Below, in pieces: positions 18,277-27,400 of a stretch of DNA of 64,000 nucleotides. The stretch is from G963668605 sp963668605 (GTDB lineage: Bacteria; Acidobacteriota; Terriglobia; Bryobacterales; Bryobacteraceae), in the NCBI GenBank assembly GCA_963668605.1, contig OY764903.1:7254001-7318000 (forward strand). Reading direction: 5' to 3'. Made by a program: the position numbers and the translations under genes. Under the pieces are notes generated by a model, which saw only the letters and a list, made by a program, of their open reading frames with translations, did no database searches and was not told the origin of the DNA. The number at the start of each line of letters is the position of its first letter. The stretch's first letter is position 1.

Positions 18277-18361
18277 ACTTCGTGACTGGCCCTAAGGTGT
18301 AAAGGCTTGCATGCCTTGCGGGCCGCTCGTGCCGGAACTGGAAAGAAGTATAGTATCTCTT

Positions 18362-20074
18362 ATGGCTTTTCAACCCTATGCGTTTTTCGCCGCCGGCGAC
18401 AAACTGCTGTCTTTGACAAGCGTCGACCTCTCCATCATCGCGATCTACTTCGTAGCGGTGCTTGGGATCGGCTTCTACCTGAAAGGGAAGACCGAAACCG
18501 GCGACGACTTTTTCCTGGCCGGCCGCGAAATGACGGCCTGGATCGCGGGGCTCAGTTTTGTGTCGGCCAATCTCGGTGCGCTCGAACTGATGGGATGGGC
18601 CGCTGCCGCCTATCAGTATGGGATACTCGCGACGCACTGGTATTGGGTCGGCGCCATCCCGGCGATGCTCTTTCTCGGCATCGTCATGATGCCCTTTTAC
18701 TACATCTCAAAAACACATTCGGTTCCAGGCTATCTGCAATTGCGTTTTGGCGAACCCAGCCGAGTGCTCTCGGCCGTGTCGTTCGGCTTTATGACCGTGC
18801 TGATGAGCGGCATCAACATGTACTCGATGGCGCTTGTGATGAAGGTCGTCCTTGGATGGGATATTCATTTTAGTATCTGGGTCTCGTCGATCACTGTCGC
18901 AGTTTATGTCGCGCTCGGCGGCTTGCGCTCGGCGATTTTTAATGAGGTGTTGCAGTTCGTGCTGATCTGGTTGGGCGCGCTGCTGATTCCGATTCTCGGC
19001 CTGATCGAAACCGGCAGTTGGAGCAACTTGCAGGCGCGCATCCTGCACGAGATGGGCGGCAAAGATTTCACGCACCTGTGGAGCACGCTGGGTTCCTTCA
19101 CGGACAATCCGATGGGAATTCACTGGACGGGCATTGTGCTCGGGCTCGGGTGGGTGATCTCGTTTGGTTACTGGACCACGGACTTTCTGGTGGTGCAGCG
19201 TGTTCTCTCGGCCAAGGATCTGCGCGCCGCGAAGATGGCTCCAATCATCGGCGCGGCTTTCAAGATGATGGTGCCGTTCATCGTGATCCTGCCAGGGCTG
19301 CTGGCGCTAGCTGTGCTGCCTTACAAACTAACTGGCGAAGCCGAGGCCATCGCGACGGGAGGGCACAGCTACAACGAGGTGCTGCCGCTCATGCTCGCGC
19401 GCTATTGCGGGCCCGGCCTGCTGGGTCTCGGCATCACGGCGTTGATCGCCGGCTTCATGTCGGGCATGGCCGGCAACGTCAGCGCCTTCGCGACGGTCTG
19501 GACCTATGACATCTACCGCGCGTTCATGAAGAAGGACGCTCCCGATGCGCACTACGTCAGCATGGGGCGCTGGTGCACGATCGTCGGCGTGCTGGTCAGC
19601 ATCGGCACGGCCTATCTGGTGATGCAGTTCCAAAGCATCATGGACTATGTGCAAGCGCTCTTCAGCTTCTTCATCGCGCCGCTCTTCGGCACGGTGATTT
19701 TGGGCATGCTCTGGAAGCGTGCGACAAACGCGGGCGGCTTCTGGGGCCTGCTAGCCGGGACTGGCTCATCGGTCGCGATGTGGGCGTGGGTCAAACTGGA
19801 TCCGAGTGCGCTCTCGATCGTCGCGCTCTCCTCCAACGCAAAAGACATGGCAGAGAACATGTACCGCGCGCTGTGGTCGTGGATCATCTGCGTGGTGGTG
19901 ACGGTCGCCGTCAGTTACATGGGCAAGCCGAAGGCCGAAGCGGAGCTTTCCGGCCTGGTCTACGGCTGCACCGAACTTCCTTCAGAGCAGCACTTGCCGA
20001 TGTATCAGCGGCCGATCTTCTGGGCCATCGTCGTGGCTGTTGTGTTCTTTATCCTGAATATAATCTTCTGGTAA
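18362..20074 (+). CDS. Sodium:solute symporter (SSS family), sugar transporter
   Basis: The ATG at 18362 (MAFQPYAFF) gives 570 residues; an upstream ATG at 18311 is possible but its first 17 residues are unlike a transporter start. About 14 membrane segments are visible. The family blocks GLSFVSANLGALELMGWAAA, VALGGLRSAIFNEVLQF and WTTDFLVVQRVLSAKD are present; sodium-dependent sugar transporters (SGLT group) have the same. It likely imports monosaccharides freed by the secreted enzymes encoded around it. It is downstream of, and possibly co-transcribed with, the sulfatase, oxidoreductase and DUF6807 genes, although a REP-like repeat lies between. Confidence 0.9.
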   Translation: MAFQPYAFFAAGDKLLSLTSVDLSIIAIYFVAVLGIGFYLKGKTETGDDFFLAGREMTAWIAGLSFVSANLGALELMGWAAAAYQYGILATHWYWVGAIPAMLFLGIVMMPFYYISKTHSVPGYLQLRFGEPSRVLSAVSFGFMTVLMSGINMYSMALVMKVVLGWDIHFSIWVSSITVAVYVALGGLRSAIFNEVLQFVLIWLGALLIPILGLIETGSWSNLQARILHEMGGKDFTHLWSTLGSFTDNPMGIHWTGIVLGLGWVISFGYWTTDFLVVQRVLSAKDLRAAKMAPIIGAAFKMMVPFIVILPGLLALAVLPYKLTGEAEAIATGGHSYNEVLPLMLARYCGPGLLGLGITALIAGFMSGMAGNVSAFATVWTYDIYRAFMKKDAPDAHYVSMGRWCTIVGVLVSIGTAYLVMQFQSIMDYVQALFSFFIAPLFGTVILGMLWKRATNAGGFWGLLAGTGSSVAMWAWVKLDPSALSIVALSSNAKDMAENMYRALWSWIICVVVTVAVSYMGKPKAEAELSGLVYGCTELPSEQHLPMYQRPIFWAIVVAVVFFILNIIFW

Positions 20075-20083
20075 TTGCGCGCG

Positions 20084-21013
20084 TCAGCGTGGGCGGATCG
20101 CGTCGGCGGCCTTTTCTTTCGTCCAGCCTTCCGGGATCGGCTTGTCGAGATTTTCGAGCAGTTCCTCGTACGTGGGAGTGCGCGAGGGGACGCCGTTCGC
20201 GGGCACCTCGGTTTTCGCGATCCACGCAATTCCGTTGAGTACGACTTTGCGGTAGTCGTCCTGGCCCCAGGCCCAGTGAAAATGGCTGCCGGTGAAGCCA
20301 AAGCCGCGCCCGCCGCCCTTGCGCTCCGAGGCCCACGCCAGATGCTCCTGCATGCCCTTGCGCGCCAGGACGGTCTCGTTGCCGCTATGCGGGCCGAACT
20401 TGCGTTCGCGGGTCGCATCCGGCGGAACGGCCGAGAGCAGCGGTGTCACGCCGGCCATATCCTCGCGAAAGCGCATGTGGTAATACCACTCGTCATAGAT
20501 TGCGAACGGCTTGACGCCGCGCGTGACCGGGTGCTTCGGAATCTCCTTGAAGTCCGCCGTCCACATCGGATTCACGGACCAGTACGGCTCATAGTAGCCG
20601 CCCAGCCACTCGATAAATTTGTCGCCCGGCGCGCCCTTGCCGGCGTCGAGGCCATAGTGCAAAACAGCGAGACCCGCGCCACGCCTCATCAGCGCATCCA
20701 ACTCATCCAGGTGGTTCGCGGCTGGGTGCTTCGCACCGCCGTTTGTGTAGAGCACCACGGCGCTCGCACCGTCTAGTGCGTTCGGCGTTTCCGGCCAGCC
20801 GTTACGGTGCACCACGGTCTCGATGCACGGTACGTTCTCCTTGAGCAATCGGGCCAGCAGCAGACAACCCGCATTGCATTCGTGCTGCGCGAAGCCGTGA
20901 CTGGCTTTGTCGGCGATGAATACGATTTTCTTCCGGGCGGGCGCCGCGCCGAGAGCCGCCGCTCCAGCCGTCCATGCGAGAAATCCACGCCGCGACCAAC
21001 CACGATTCGTCAT
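20084..21013 (-). CDS. ThuA-like (class I glutamine amidotransferase-like) exported protein
   Basis: 309 residues with a leader holding twin arginine (SRRGFLAWTAGAAALGAAPA). The fold starts KKIVFIADKASHGFAQHECN and continues with GASAVVLYTNGGAKHP and GAGLAVLHYGLDAGKG, typical of ThuA domains. Near the C-terminus is RGFGFTGSHFHWAWGQDDYR. ThuA-like proteins occur with sugar oxidoreductases and are linked to trehalose and related sugar use, though no reaction is firmly assigned. It is divergent from the oxidoreductase at 21073 with 59 bp between, so the two may share a control region. Confidence 0.85.
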   Translation of the reverse strand: MTNRGWSRRGFLAWTAGAAALGAAPARKKIVFIADKASHGFAQHECNAGCLLLARLLKENVPCIETVVHRNGWPETPNALDGASAVVLYTNGGAKHPAANHLDELDALMRRGAGLAVLHYGLDAGKGAPGDKFIEWLGGYYEPYWSVNPMWTADFKEIPKHPVTRGVKPFAIYDEWYYHMRFREDMAGVTPLLSAVPPDATRERKFGPHSGNETVLARKGMQEHLAWASERKGGGRGFGFTGSHFHWAWGQDDYRKVVLNGIAWIAKTEVPANGVPSRTPTYEELLENLDKPIPEGWTKEKAADAIRPR

Positions 21014-21072
21014 GCTTATCTTCTTCTCCGGAATTTAGTTTAATGGATGTGATCCTTCGGGAGGGAATCAGC

Positions 21073-22320
21073 ATGAACAGACGGAGTTTTCTGAAGAGCG
21101 CAACGGTTGCAGCGACGGGCTTTCCGTTTGTCGCGCGTTCCACGGTGCTTGGAGCGAATGACCGCGTGCAGATCGGGTTTGTTGGCGTCGGACGCCGGGC
21201 GTCATATCTGATCCAGCACGAGGACTTCGGCGCGGGGCGCATCACGGCGGTCGCCGATTGCAATCCGGCCGCGCTGGAAGCGGTCGCCAAGGTGCATCCC
21301 GATGGTGCGTCCTGGACCAAGTACAACGACTACGTCAAGATGTTCGAGAAGCAGAAACTCGACGCCGTCTTTGTCGAAACCACGACGCACGCGCGCGTGC
21401 GGATCTGCGTACAGGCGTTGCAGGCGGGTCTGGATGTCTATGCCGAAAAGCCGGTTTGTCTGACAGTGGAAGAAGGCCGCGCGCTGACCAACGCGGTTCG
21501 CCGCTACAAGCGCGTCTTGCAGGCGGGCACTCAGCAGCGCTCCATGCCGATCAACATGTACGCGAGCAACCTCGTAAGCAGCGGCAAGATCGGCAAGATA
21601 GAAAAGGTCATCGTCTGCAATTTTCTGGGACCGGAGCGTTGGAAGCCCATGCCAGCCGAGCCGATGCCGGAGGGTCTCGACTGGGATCAGTGGTGCAATC
21701 AGACCGAACTACGACCCTACCATTCGCAACTGCATCGCAATTGGGCGAAGTGGTGGGACTATGACGGCGGCGGGCAGTCCTGGGGCGTATCCGGATGGGG
21801 CACGCACTCGCTCGACCAAGTACAGGACGCGCTGGGCACGTCGCAGACGGGACCGCTCGAAATCTGGACCGAAGAGCCCGGCCCGCGCGGCAAGGTAATG
21901 CTGAAGTATGCCAACGGCGCGCTGGTCAGTCTGGAGCAGGAGATCATCAAGGACCACCAGCAGCTAGGAGCGATCTTCATCGGTTCGAAGGGCCGTCTCC
22001 AGATCGTGCGCGGCGATTTCATCACCGAGATGTCTGAGTTGAAGAAAGGCGCGCCAGATATTACGAAAGAAGGACCGGGCGAGATGGCCACGCATATCCA
22101 CAATTTTGTGGAGTGCGTGAAATCGCGAAAGAAGCCGAACGCGGACGTGGAGATCGCTCATCGTTCCACTACGGTCTGCCACCTGGTCAACATGGCGCGC
22201 GAAACAGGCCGTAAGCTGCGTTGGGATCCGGTGAAGGAAAAATTCGTCGGCGACGCAGAAGCGAACAAGTTGCTGTCCAGGCCACGGCGCAAGGGCTACG
22301 AACTGCCCAAGATCACATAG
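21073..22320 (+). CDS. Gfo/Idh/MocA family oxidoreductase with twin-arginine leader
   Basis: The ATG at 21073 (415 residues) has GGAGGG 7 bp upstream and begins MNRRSFLKSATVAATG, a strong Tat leader. Rossmann segment FVGVGRRASYL, family motif EKP in VYAEKPVCLT, and the substrate domain with YDGGGQSWGVSGWGTHSLDQ. It is a secreted NAD(P)-dependent sugar oxidoreductase-like enzyme. It diverges from a ThuA-like gene; this ThuA plus Gfo/Idh pairing is common and suggests a joint job in sugar modification. Its 3' side carries a palindromic repeat and the group II intron. Confidence 0.9.
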   Translation: MNRRSFLKSATVAATGFPFVARSTVLGANDRVQIGFVGVGRRASYLIQHEDFGAGRITAVADCNPAALEAVAKVHPDGASWTKYNDYVKMFEKQKLDAVFVETTTHARVRICVQALQAGLDVYAEKPVCLTVEEGRALTNAVRRYKRVLQAGTQQRSMPINMYASNLVSSGKIGKIEKVIVCNFLGPERWKPMPAEPMPEGLDWDQWCNQTELRPYHSQLHRNWAKWWDYDGGGQSWGVSGWGTHSLDQVQDALGTSQTGPLEIWTEEPGPRGKVMLKYANGALVSLEQEIIKDHQQLGAIFIGSKGRLQIVRGDFITEMSELKKGAPDITKEGPGEMATHIHNFVECVKSRKKPNADVEIAHRSTTVCHLVNMARETGRKLRWDPVKEKFVGDAEANKLLSRPRRKGYELPKIT

Positions 22321-22350
22321 AGCGCATCCCATTTGCCGATGTTTGTCTCG

Positions 22351-22493
22351 CCTCCCGTCGCTACCGCTCCGGGCACCGTTGGATGGATGGGCGGAAGGAA
22401 CGTCTCCCGTCGCTGGCGCCGGGCACCGTTGGGTGGATGGATGGACTGAAGATCGGAATGCCAATCGGTGCCCGGAGCGGTAGCGACGGGAGG
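22351..22493. repeat. REP-like palindromic repeat with 28-bp perfect arms
   Basis: Left arm 22351-22378 (starts CCTCCCGTCGCTACCG) and right arm 22466-22493 (ends GGTAGCGACGGGAGG) are perfect 28-bp reverse complements. A second direct half-copy lies at 22403-22430. A related element with the same order (two direct arms, then one inverted arm) is at 46613-46730. It follows the stop of the oxidoreductase by 30 bp, so it could serve as a transcription terminator, and it is the landing site of the intron. Confidence 0.8.
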
Positions 22494-22494
22494 T

Positions 22495-24370
22495 GTGTGC
22501 CCAGCATGGGCAGAATCTAATTGGATGAAAGGAGCCAATCGGAGCCGATGAAGGCAACCGTAGCGAAACGCAAGGCGTAGCCGCGAGGCGAAGCCGAAAG
22601 AAGCGCGTAGCAAACTCTCGACCGTAGGGACACGAACTGGCAGTGAGGCCGGGTGCGGGCGGCAAGCTGGCGCCAAACAGCGAAGCCCAAAGATCATCAA
22701 GACGCATCAGGTACAGCCAGTCGGCACGAGGGGACAGATTCTGCACCTTACCTGGGGAGATCTCTTGCATGAGAGTGGAGGAGAAGTCAGCAGAGGCCGT
22801 AGTAGCGAAGAAGCCGTTGTAATGACGGTGGAGCGAAGGGCCGAAGGACCAATGCATTGGAGCTAGAGGAGGAACTGGAGGCCGGCGCAATAAGCGAACT
22901 CGAATCGCGGGACGTCACAACTACGGTGGCGAGAGCCCGGGAGTGCTTTCGGATCAGGCGGTGCAGCCGCGGAAGTCTGAACGCGAGGAGACGATGCCGG
23001 AGCTCTGCGAACCTCTCGACGGAGAGCAATGTACGAGACGTTAATGGAAACAGCCGTACGGGACGAGAACTACGCGCAAGCGCTGGCGGCGGTGAAACGC
23101 AACCGGGGAGCGGCGGGTATCGATCGGATGACGACGGCGCAACTGGAATCGCATCTTCAGGCGAACTGGTGGATCCTCAAAGACAAACTTCTGAAGGGGA
23201 CCTACGTTCCAAGTCCCGTGAGGCGTGTAGAGATACCGAAGCCAAGCGGGGGCACGCGGACACTGGGCATCCCGACGGTACAGGACCGGTTCATACAGCA
23301 GTTGTTATTGCAAGTGCTGACACCGGTCTTCGATCCGCAATTCAGCGGGCACAGTTACGGATTCCGGCCGGGGCGCAGCGCACAGGACGCCGTGCGAGCC
23401 GCACAGCAATATGCGCAGGGAGGGAAGGACTGGGTGGTGGATCTAGACATCGCCAAGTTCTTCGACCACGTCAATCACGACATCCTGATAGGCCGGATCG
23501 CGGAAGTGATCCGGGACAAACGGGTGTTGCAACTGATTGGGAAATACCTGCGGCGGGGAAGCATGGTGAACGGGGTGGTGACGAAAAGCGTGGAGGGAAC
23601 GCCGCAAGGCGGACCGCTGTCTCCATTGCTGGCCAACATCTACCTGGACGCGCTCGATAAGGAACTGGAGCGGAGGCAGCACAGCTTCTGCCGCTATGCC
23701 GATGACTGCAATATCTACGTAGGCAGTCAAGCGGCGGCGGAGCGAACGCTGGCTTCGATACAGGGCTGGATCGAGAAGCATCTGCGGTTGAAGGTGAATG
23801 CCGCCAAGAGCGGAACGGGGAGGGTTTGGGAACGTAAGTTCCTGGGCTTTCGACTGGACTGCAAGAAGCGGATCGGAATAGCACCGGAGAGTGTCGAACG
23901 ATTCAAGGACCGGGTTCGCGAACTCTGGGATGCGCGGCGAAGTCGCAGCAGTAAACAACTGCGTGACGATTGGAACCGCTACGTGCGTGGCTGGTGGGGG
24001 TACTTCCGGCTGGTCGAAGCACGGACCCGGATTCGCGACCTGGAAAGCTGGGTTCGACGGCACATTCGGAAGTGTTTCTGGTTGCGATGGCACGACACGC
24101 GGGGACGACTGCGAAAGTTACGGCAGCTTGGCATCACGCGGGACCGGCACTTAGGCGTGGTCGGCAGCAGTCGCGGAGCATGGGCGATGGCGGTGCATCC
24201 TGTAATCAACACCGCCATCAGCCACGCGAAACTGCGGAGATACGGCTTCTTGTTTCCAACCGATCTTGAGGCTCGTTAGATCGCCTTTGGTTCAACCGCC
24301 GGATGCGGAAAACCGCACGTCCGGTGGTGTGGGAGGGTGGCCGGGCGAAATCCCGGTCACTCCACCCGAT
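22495..24370 (+). mobile_element. Group IIC intron, apparently complete
   Basis: About 1876 nt. The 5' end GTGTGCCCAGCATGGGCAG (from 22495) fits the GUGYG start of group II introns. At the 3' end domain V is around 24291-24333, with CGCCGGATGCGG, loop AAAA and CCGCACGTCCGG; the catalytic triad reads CGC, as in the bacterial C class, rather than AGC. Domain VI (about 24333-24367) has the stem GGGTGG/CCACCC and a candidate bulged A in TCAC, and the intron ends in GAT. It lies 1 nt after a perfect inverted repeat, which is the classic target choice of class C introns. Ends are accurate to a few bases. Confidence 0.85.
23029..24279 (+). CDS. ltrA: Group II intron reverse transcriptase/maturase
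   Basis: 416 residues encoded inside the intron. RT blocks are visible in order: RRVEIPKPSGGTRTLGIPTV, GHSYGFRPGRSAQDAV, VVDLDIAKFFDHVNHD (D138/D140), EGTPQGGPLSPLLANIYLD, and the catalytic RYADD with YADD at 223-226. A maturase (X) domain follows (about 300-400, with RYVRGWWGYF). No endonuclease HNH domain is present, as in class C introns. GGAGAG lies just before the ATG. It would splice its own RNA and copy it into new palindromic sites. No frameshift was seen, so it may be active. Confidence 0.95.
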   Translation: MYETLMETAVRDENYAQALAAVKRNRGAAGIDRMTTAQLESHLQANWWILKDKLLKGTYVPSPVRRVEIPKPSGGTRTLGIPTVQDRFIQQLLLQVLTPVFDPQFSGHSYGFRPGRSAQDAVRAAQQYAQGGKDWVVDLDIAKFFDHVNHDILIGRIAEVIRDKRVLQLIGKYLRRGSMVNGVVTKSVEGTPQGGPLSPLLANIYLDALDKELERRQHSFCRYADDCNIYVGSQAAAERTLASIQGWIEKHLRLKVNAAKSGTGRVWERKFLGFRLDCKKRIGIAPESVERFKDRVRELWDARRSRSSKQLRDDWNRYVRGWWGYFRLVEARTRIRDLESWVRRHIRKCFWLRWHDTRGRLRKLRQLGITRDRHLGVVGSSRGAWAMAVHPVINTAISHAKLRRYGFLFPTDLEAR

Positions 24371-24418
24371 GCTTATGTGGTGCATCCATACCCGCGCGAC
24401 GTGCCCCGCCGGTAGCGG

Positions 24419-27400
24419 CTAGAACTGAATGCGTGCTTGGAACTGCAGGAAGCGGTTGACTGCCGCCGTCTGCTGAGTCACCGTTCCGAAATTCGTGTTC
24501 ATCGGGTCGGTGTTCGGGTTGTCGAACTGATAGCGGTTGAAGACGTTCAGCATGTCGAAACGCAGGATCATCTTCATCCGTTCCTTTCGCAGCGGAAACT
24601 CCTTCTGTACGTTGGCATTGGTCTGCAATGTGCGATCTCTCCTCAGACCCTCGATTCGTGTGGGGAAAACGTTGACCTGATAGCTGGCCGGGCCTCTCTG
24701 CGAGCAGCGCTCCCAACCCGTGTCCGCGCCAGGAGTTGCATTGCAGGCCGTACCGGACGTGTTGAACCACTGATCCAATGTCGGGTTGCCGGAGACGATC
24801 TTGCTGATGTCCCCGTAGTAGTACCTGTTGCTGAAGTCGATCAACTGCCCAGGTTGGTATTCAAATGTGCCTGAGATTTGCATGCCTCCGACCACCTTGC
24901 CGATGAAGCCGTTCTTGAAGAATGCCTTCCTTCGTCCAAATGGGAGTTGATAGAGCGCCGTTGACGTCAGGCGATGCGGACGGCTCGATGTGCTCAAGCG
25001 CCAGGCAGGTACGCGGTCGTATTCGTTCGGGAACCAGTCGGCGATGCGGACGTTGGTACCGGTGTAGGAGACGGTCGCACTGAACCCGCTCGAGAAGCGC
25101 CGGTTAAAGCTCATCTCGATACCGTTCGTGCGCACGCGTCCGAGTGGGGCTGTGCTCTGGCTTAGATCCGTCATGGCGGGAAACGGTCTCAGTAACCGTT
25201 GGCGCCCGACCGTGCTGTTGGTGAAAAACGTTTTTCCATTCATGTCCGCGTAGCGTGCGGGATCGTCGGTCTGCAACGTAGGCCAATTCGTGATCCGGAA
25301 TGGATTGGCAACGCCGCCATCGAGGTTCGATTGCAGCGTGGAGTTGCGGCTTGTGCCGTGCCACCAGTACTGCGCCGGGAGAGGATTCAAATCGATGGTC
25401 ACGCCCACATCCTGCGAATACGATCCGGTGTAGGTCGCACTGAGCACATTCTTCTGCCCGAGTTGATGATTCACTCCCAGTCTCCAGCGGTGCTGGTGGG
25501 CACGCTTGGTCGTGTAGGCGCTATAGGTGTAGCTCGACCCGGCCTGGGTATCGACTCCCAAGGCGCCGCTGGTGGACGAATCGAAGCGCAAGCCCGTGGT
25601 CGCATCGGCATAGAACGGATTGGCAAGCGGCGAAATGCCGCTCCCGGGATTCGCCGTGCCTCTCCATGTCATGCCGGAGTTGCTGTCGCTCGCCCGCGTG
25701 GTTGTGCGATTGAAGCCGGTCTGATTGGGCGTGTTGTTCGATACGTTGAGCGTGTCGAAGAACGTTCCCGCTCCACCGCGGATCACCGTCTTCCGCGAGA
25801 TCTGGTACGCGAAGGCGAAGCGCGGCATGAACATCACCTGGCCTTGCCACGCATTACGCGGTATGCCGTTCACGCCCGGAAAGGTCACTCCACCGCGCAC
25901 CTGGATGCTCTGCGGCGTCAGGTTCGGATACGTCGTATTGGGCACATACACGCGTTCGGCTGTCTCCGTGATGAAGAGTTTTGCCGTCGGGTCAAAATCG
26001 CCGATCACGCGGTTGTAGCGCTCCGTAGGGCCGCCTTCGTATTCGAGCCGGAAGCCGAGATTCACCGTAAGTCTGCGGGTTATGCGGAAGGAATCTTGAA
26101 GGTAACCGCCGTAGTATCCCGAGTAAGTCGCGTAGCTCGTATTGCCGGCGCTAATCTGCGATTCGTAGTTCAGGCCCATCAGAAAATCCGCATAACTCAA
26201 TCCGAGCGTGCCCGGAGTGTACAGCGCTGTGTCGCTATATCTCCTCACGTAGCGATTGTCGAAGCGGAAGTATCCCGAGGTGTTGCCGCCTCCACCGCCC
26301 GTGCGCAGGCTATGGCGCATGTCCATCCCGCCCTTCAGCGTGTGCTTTCCGCGAAACTGCGAGACGTTGCCTTGCAGGGTGTAAACCGGAAAGCGCGTGA
26401 AGCTCGGCACGCCGTCGGGAGATGGAGCGGTGTATTGATCGATCGCCACACGCGGCAGAATGTGCTGGTCGCCGGCCCACGTATCGAGATACTCAGGCAG
26501 GCCCACGTCGGTTGGTTTGTATTGCATCGGCACAGGTTTGTTGTTGCCCGAGGTGAACTGATTGGCGGCTCCGGAAATCTGCAATATGGTGGTCGCGTTC
26601 AGCATCCAGGTCCAGTCCAACGTGGCGCCCATGTTCTTGCGGTTGATGCCGCCGGTGTTCATGCCGCGGATTGTGGAGTAGGTCCAGTCCTGCCGGTCCT
26701 CGTCGAAGTTGTTCCAGCTCCAGCGCGCAAACAAACGGTGGTTCTGCGATGCGTTAAAATCGATCCGGTTCTGGTAGGCGCGATAGTTCCACAGCCAGGG
26801 CGTAGCCACCGCAAGGTAGTTGTTCCTCGGCTCCATCTTCGGGTCGGTGGGATCGTTGTTCGGCACTGGATACAAATCCGAGTAAAACTTTGTGAATTTA
26901 GGCATCAGTATCCGCGACTTCGGGATGATGTTGCCGTACATTGGATCGCGGATGTAAAACGTACCGTTCGTGCGGGCCGCGTCGCGCCGTACAGTCAGCG
27001 GATCGTAGAGCTGATACTTCACCGCGTCGATCTTCAGGAAGTTAGTGAAGTCGCCTTCGCGGTTCGCCATCGTCGGAACCGTCTTATTAAACTGGTTGGC
27101 CTCTTCCGTTTTGGCGTCTTTGAAACCGTTGTAGCTGAAGAACACAAATAGCTTGTTCTTGCCGTTGTAAAGTTTGGGAATCACAACTGGACCGCCAATC
27201 GTCGCGGCCCAGTTGTTGGAATGTCCCGACGATTGCCGTTCGGTGTTGCGAAGTTGATTCGCCAGGACTGTGTCGCCCTGGGCCTCGGCGTCGGCGATGT
27301 TCTTGAAATAGAGTTGCCGCGTGAAATACGGAGTCGCGTTGAGGCGCTGTTGCCAGTGCTGCTCGGTGAGCGTGCCGTGATACTGATTCGTGCCCGCCTT

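Noticed and set aside
22857..23660. Plus-strand frame of 267 codons inside the intron
   Set aside because: Overlaps structured intron RNA domains and the reverse transcriptase in another frame; no similarity.
25199..27151. Plus-strand frame of 650 codons opposite the TonB receptor
   Set aside because: Shadow caused by high GC at third codon positions; no ribosome site and no recognisable domain, while the minus strand has a clear receptor.
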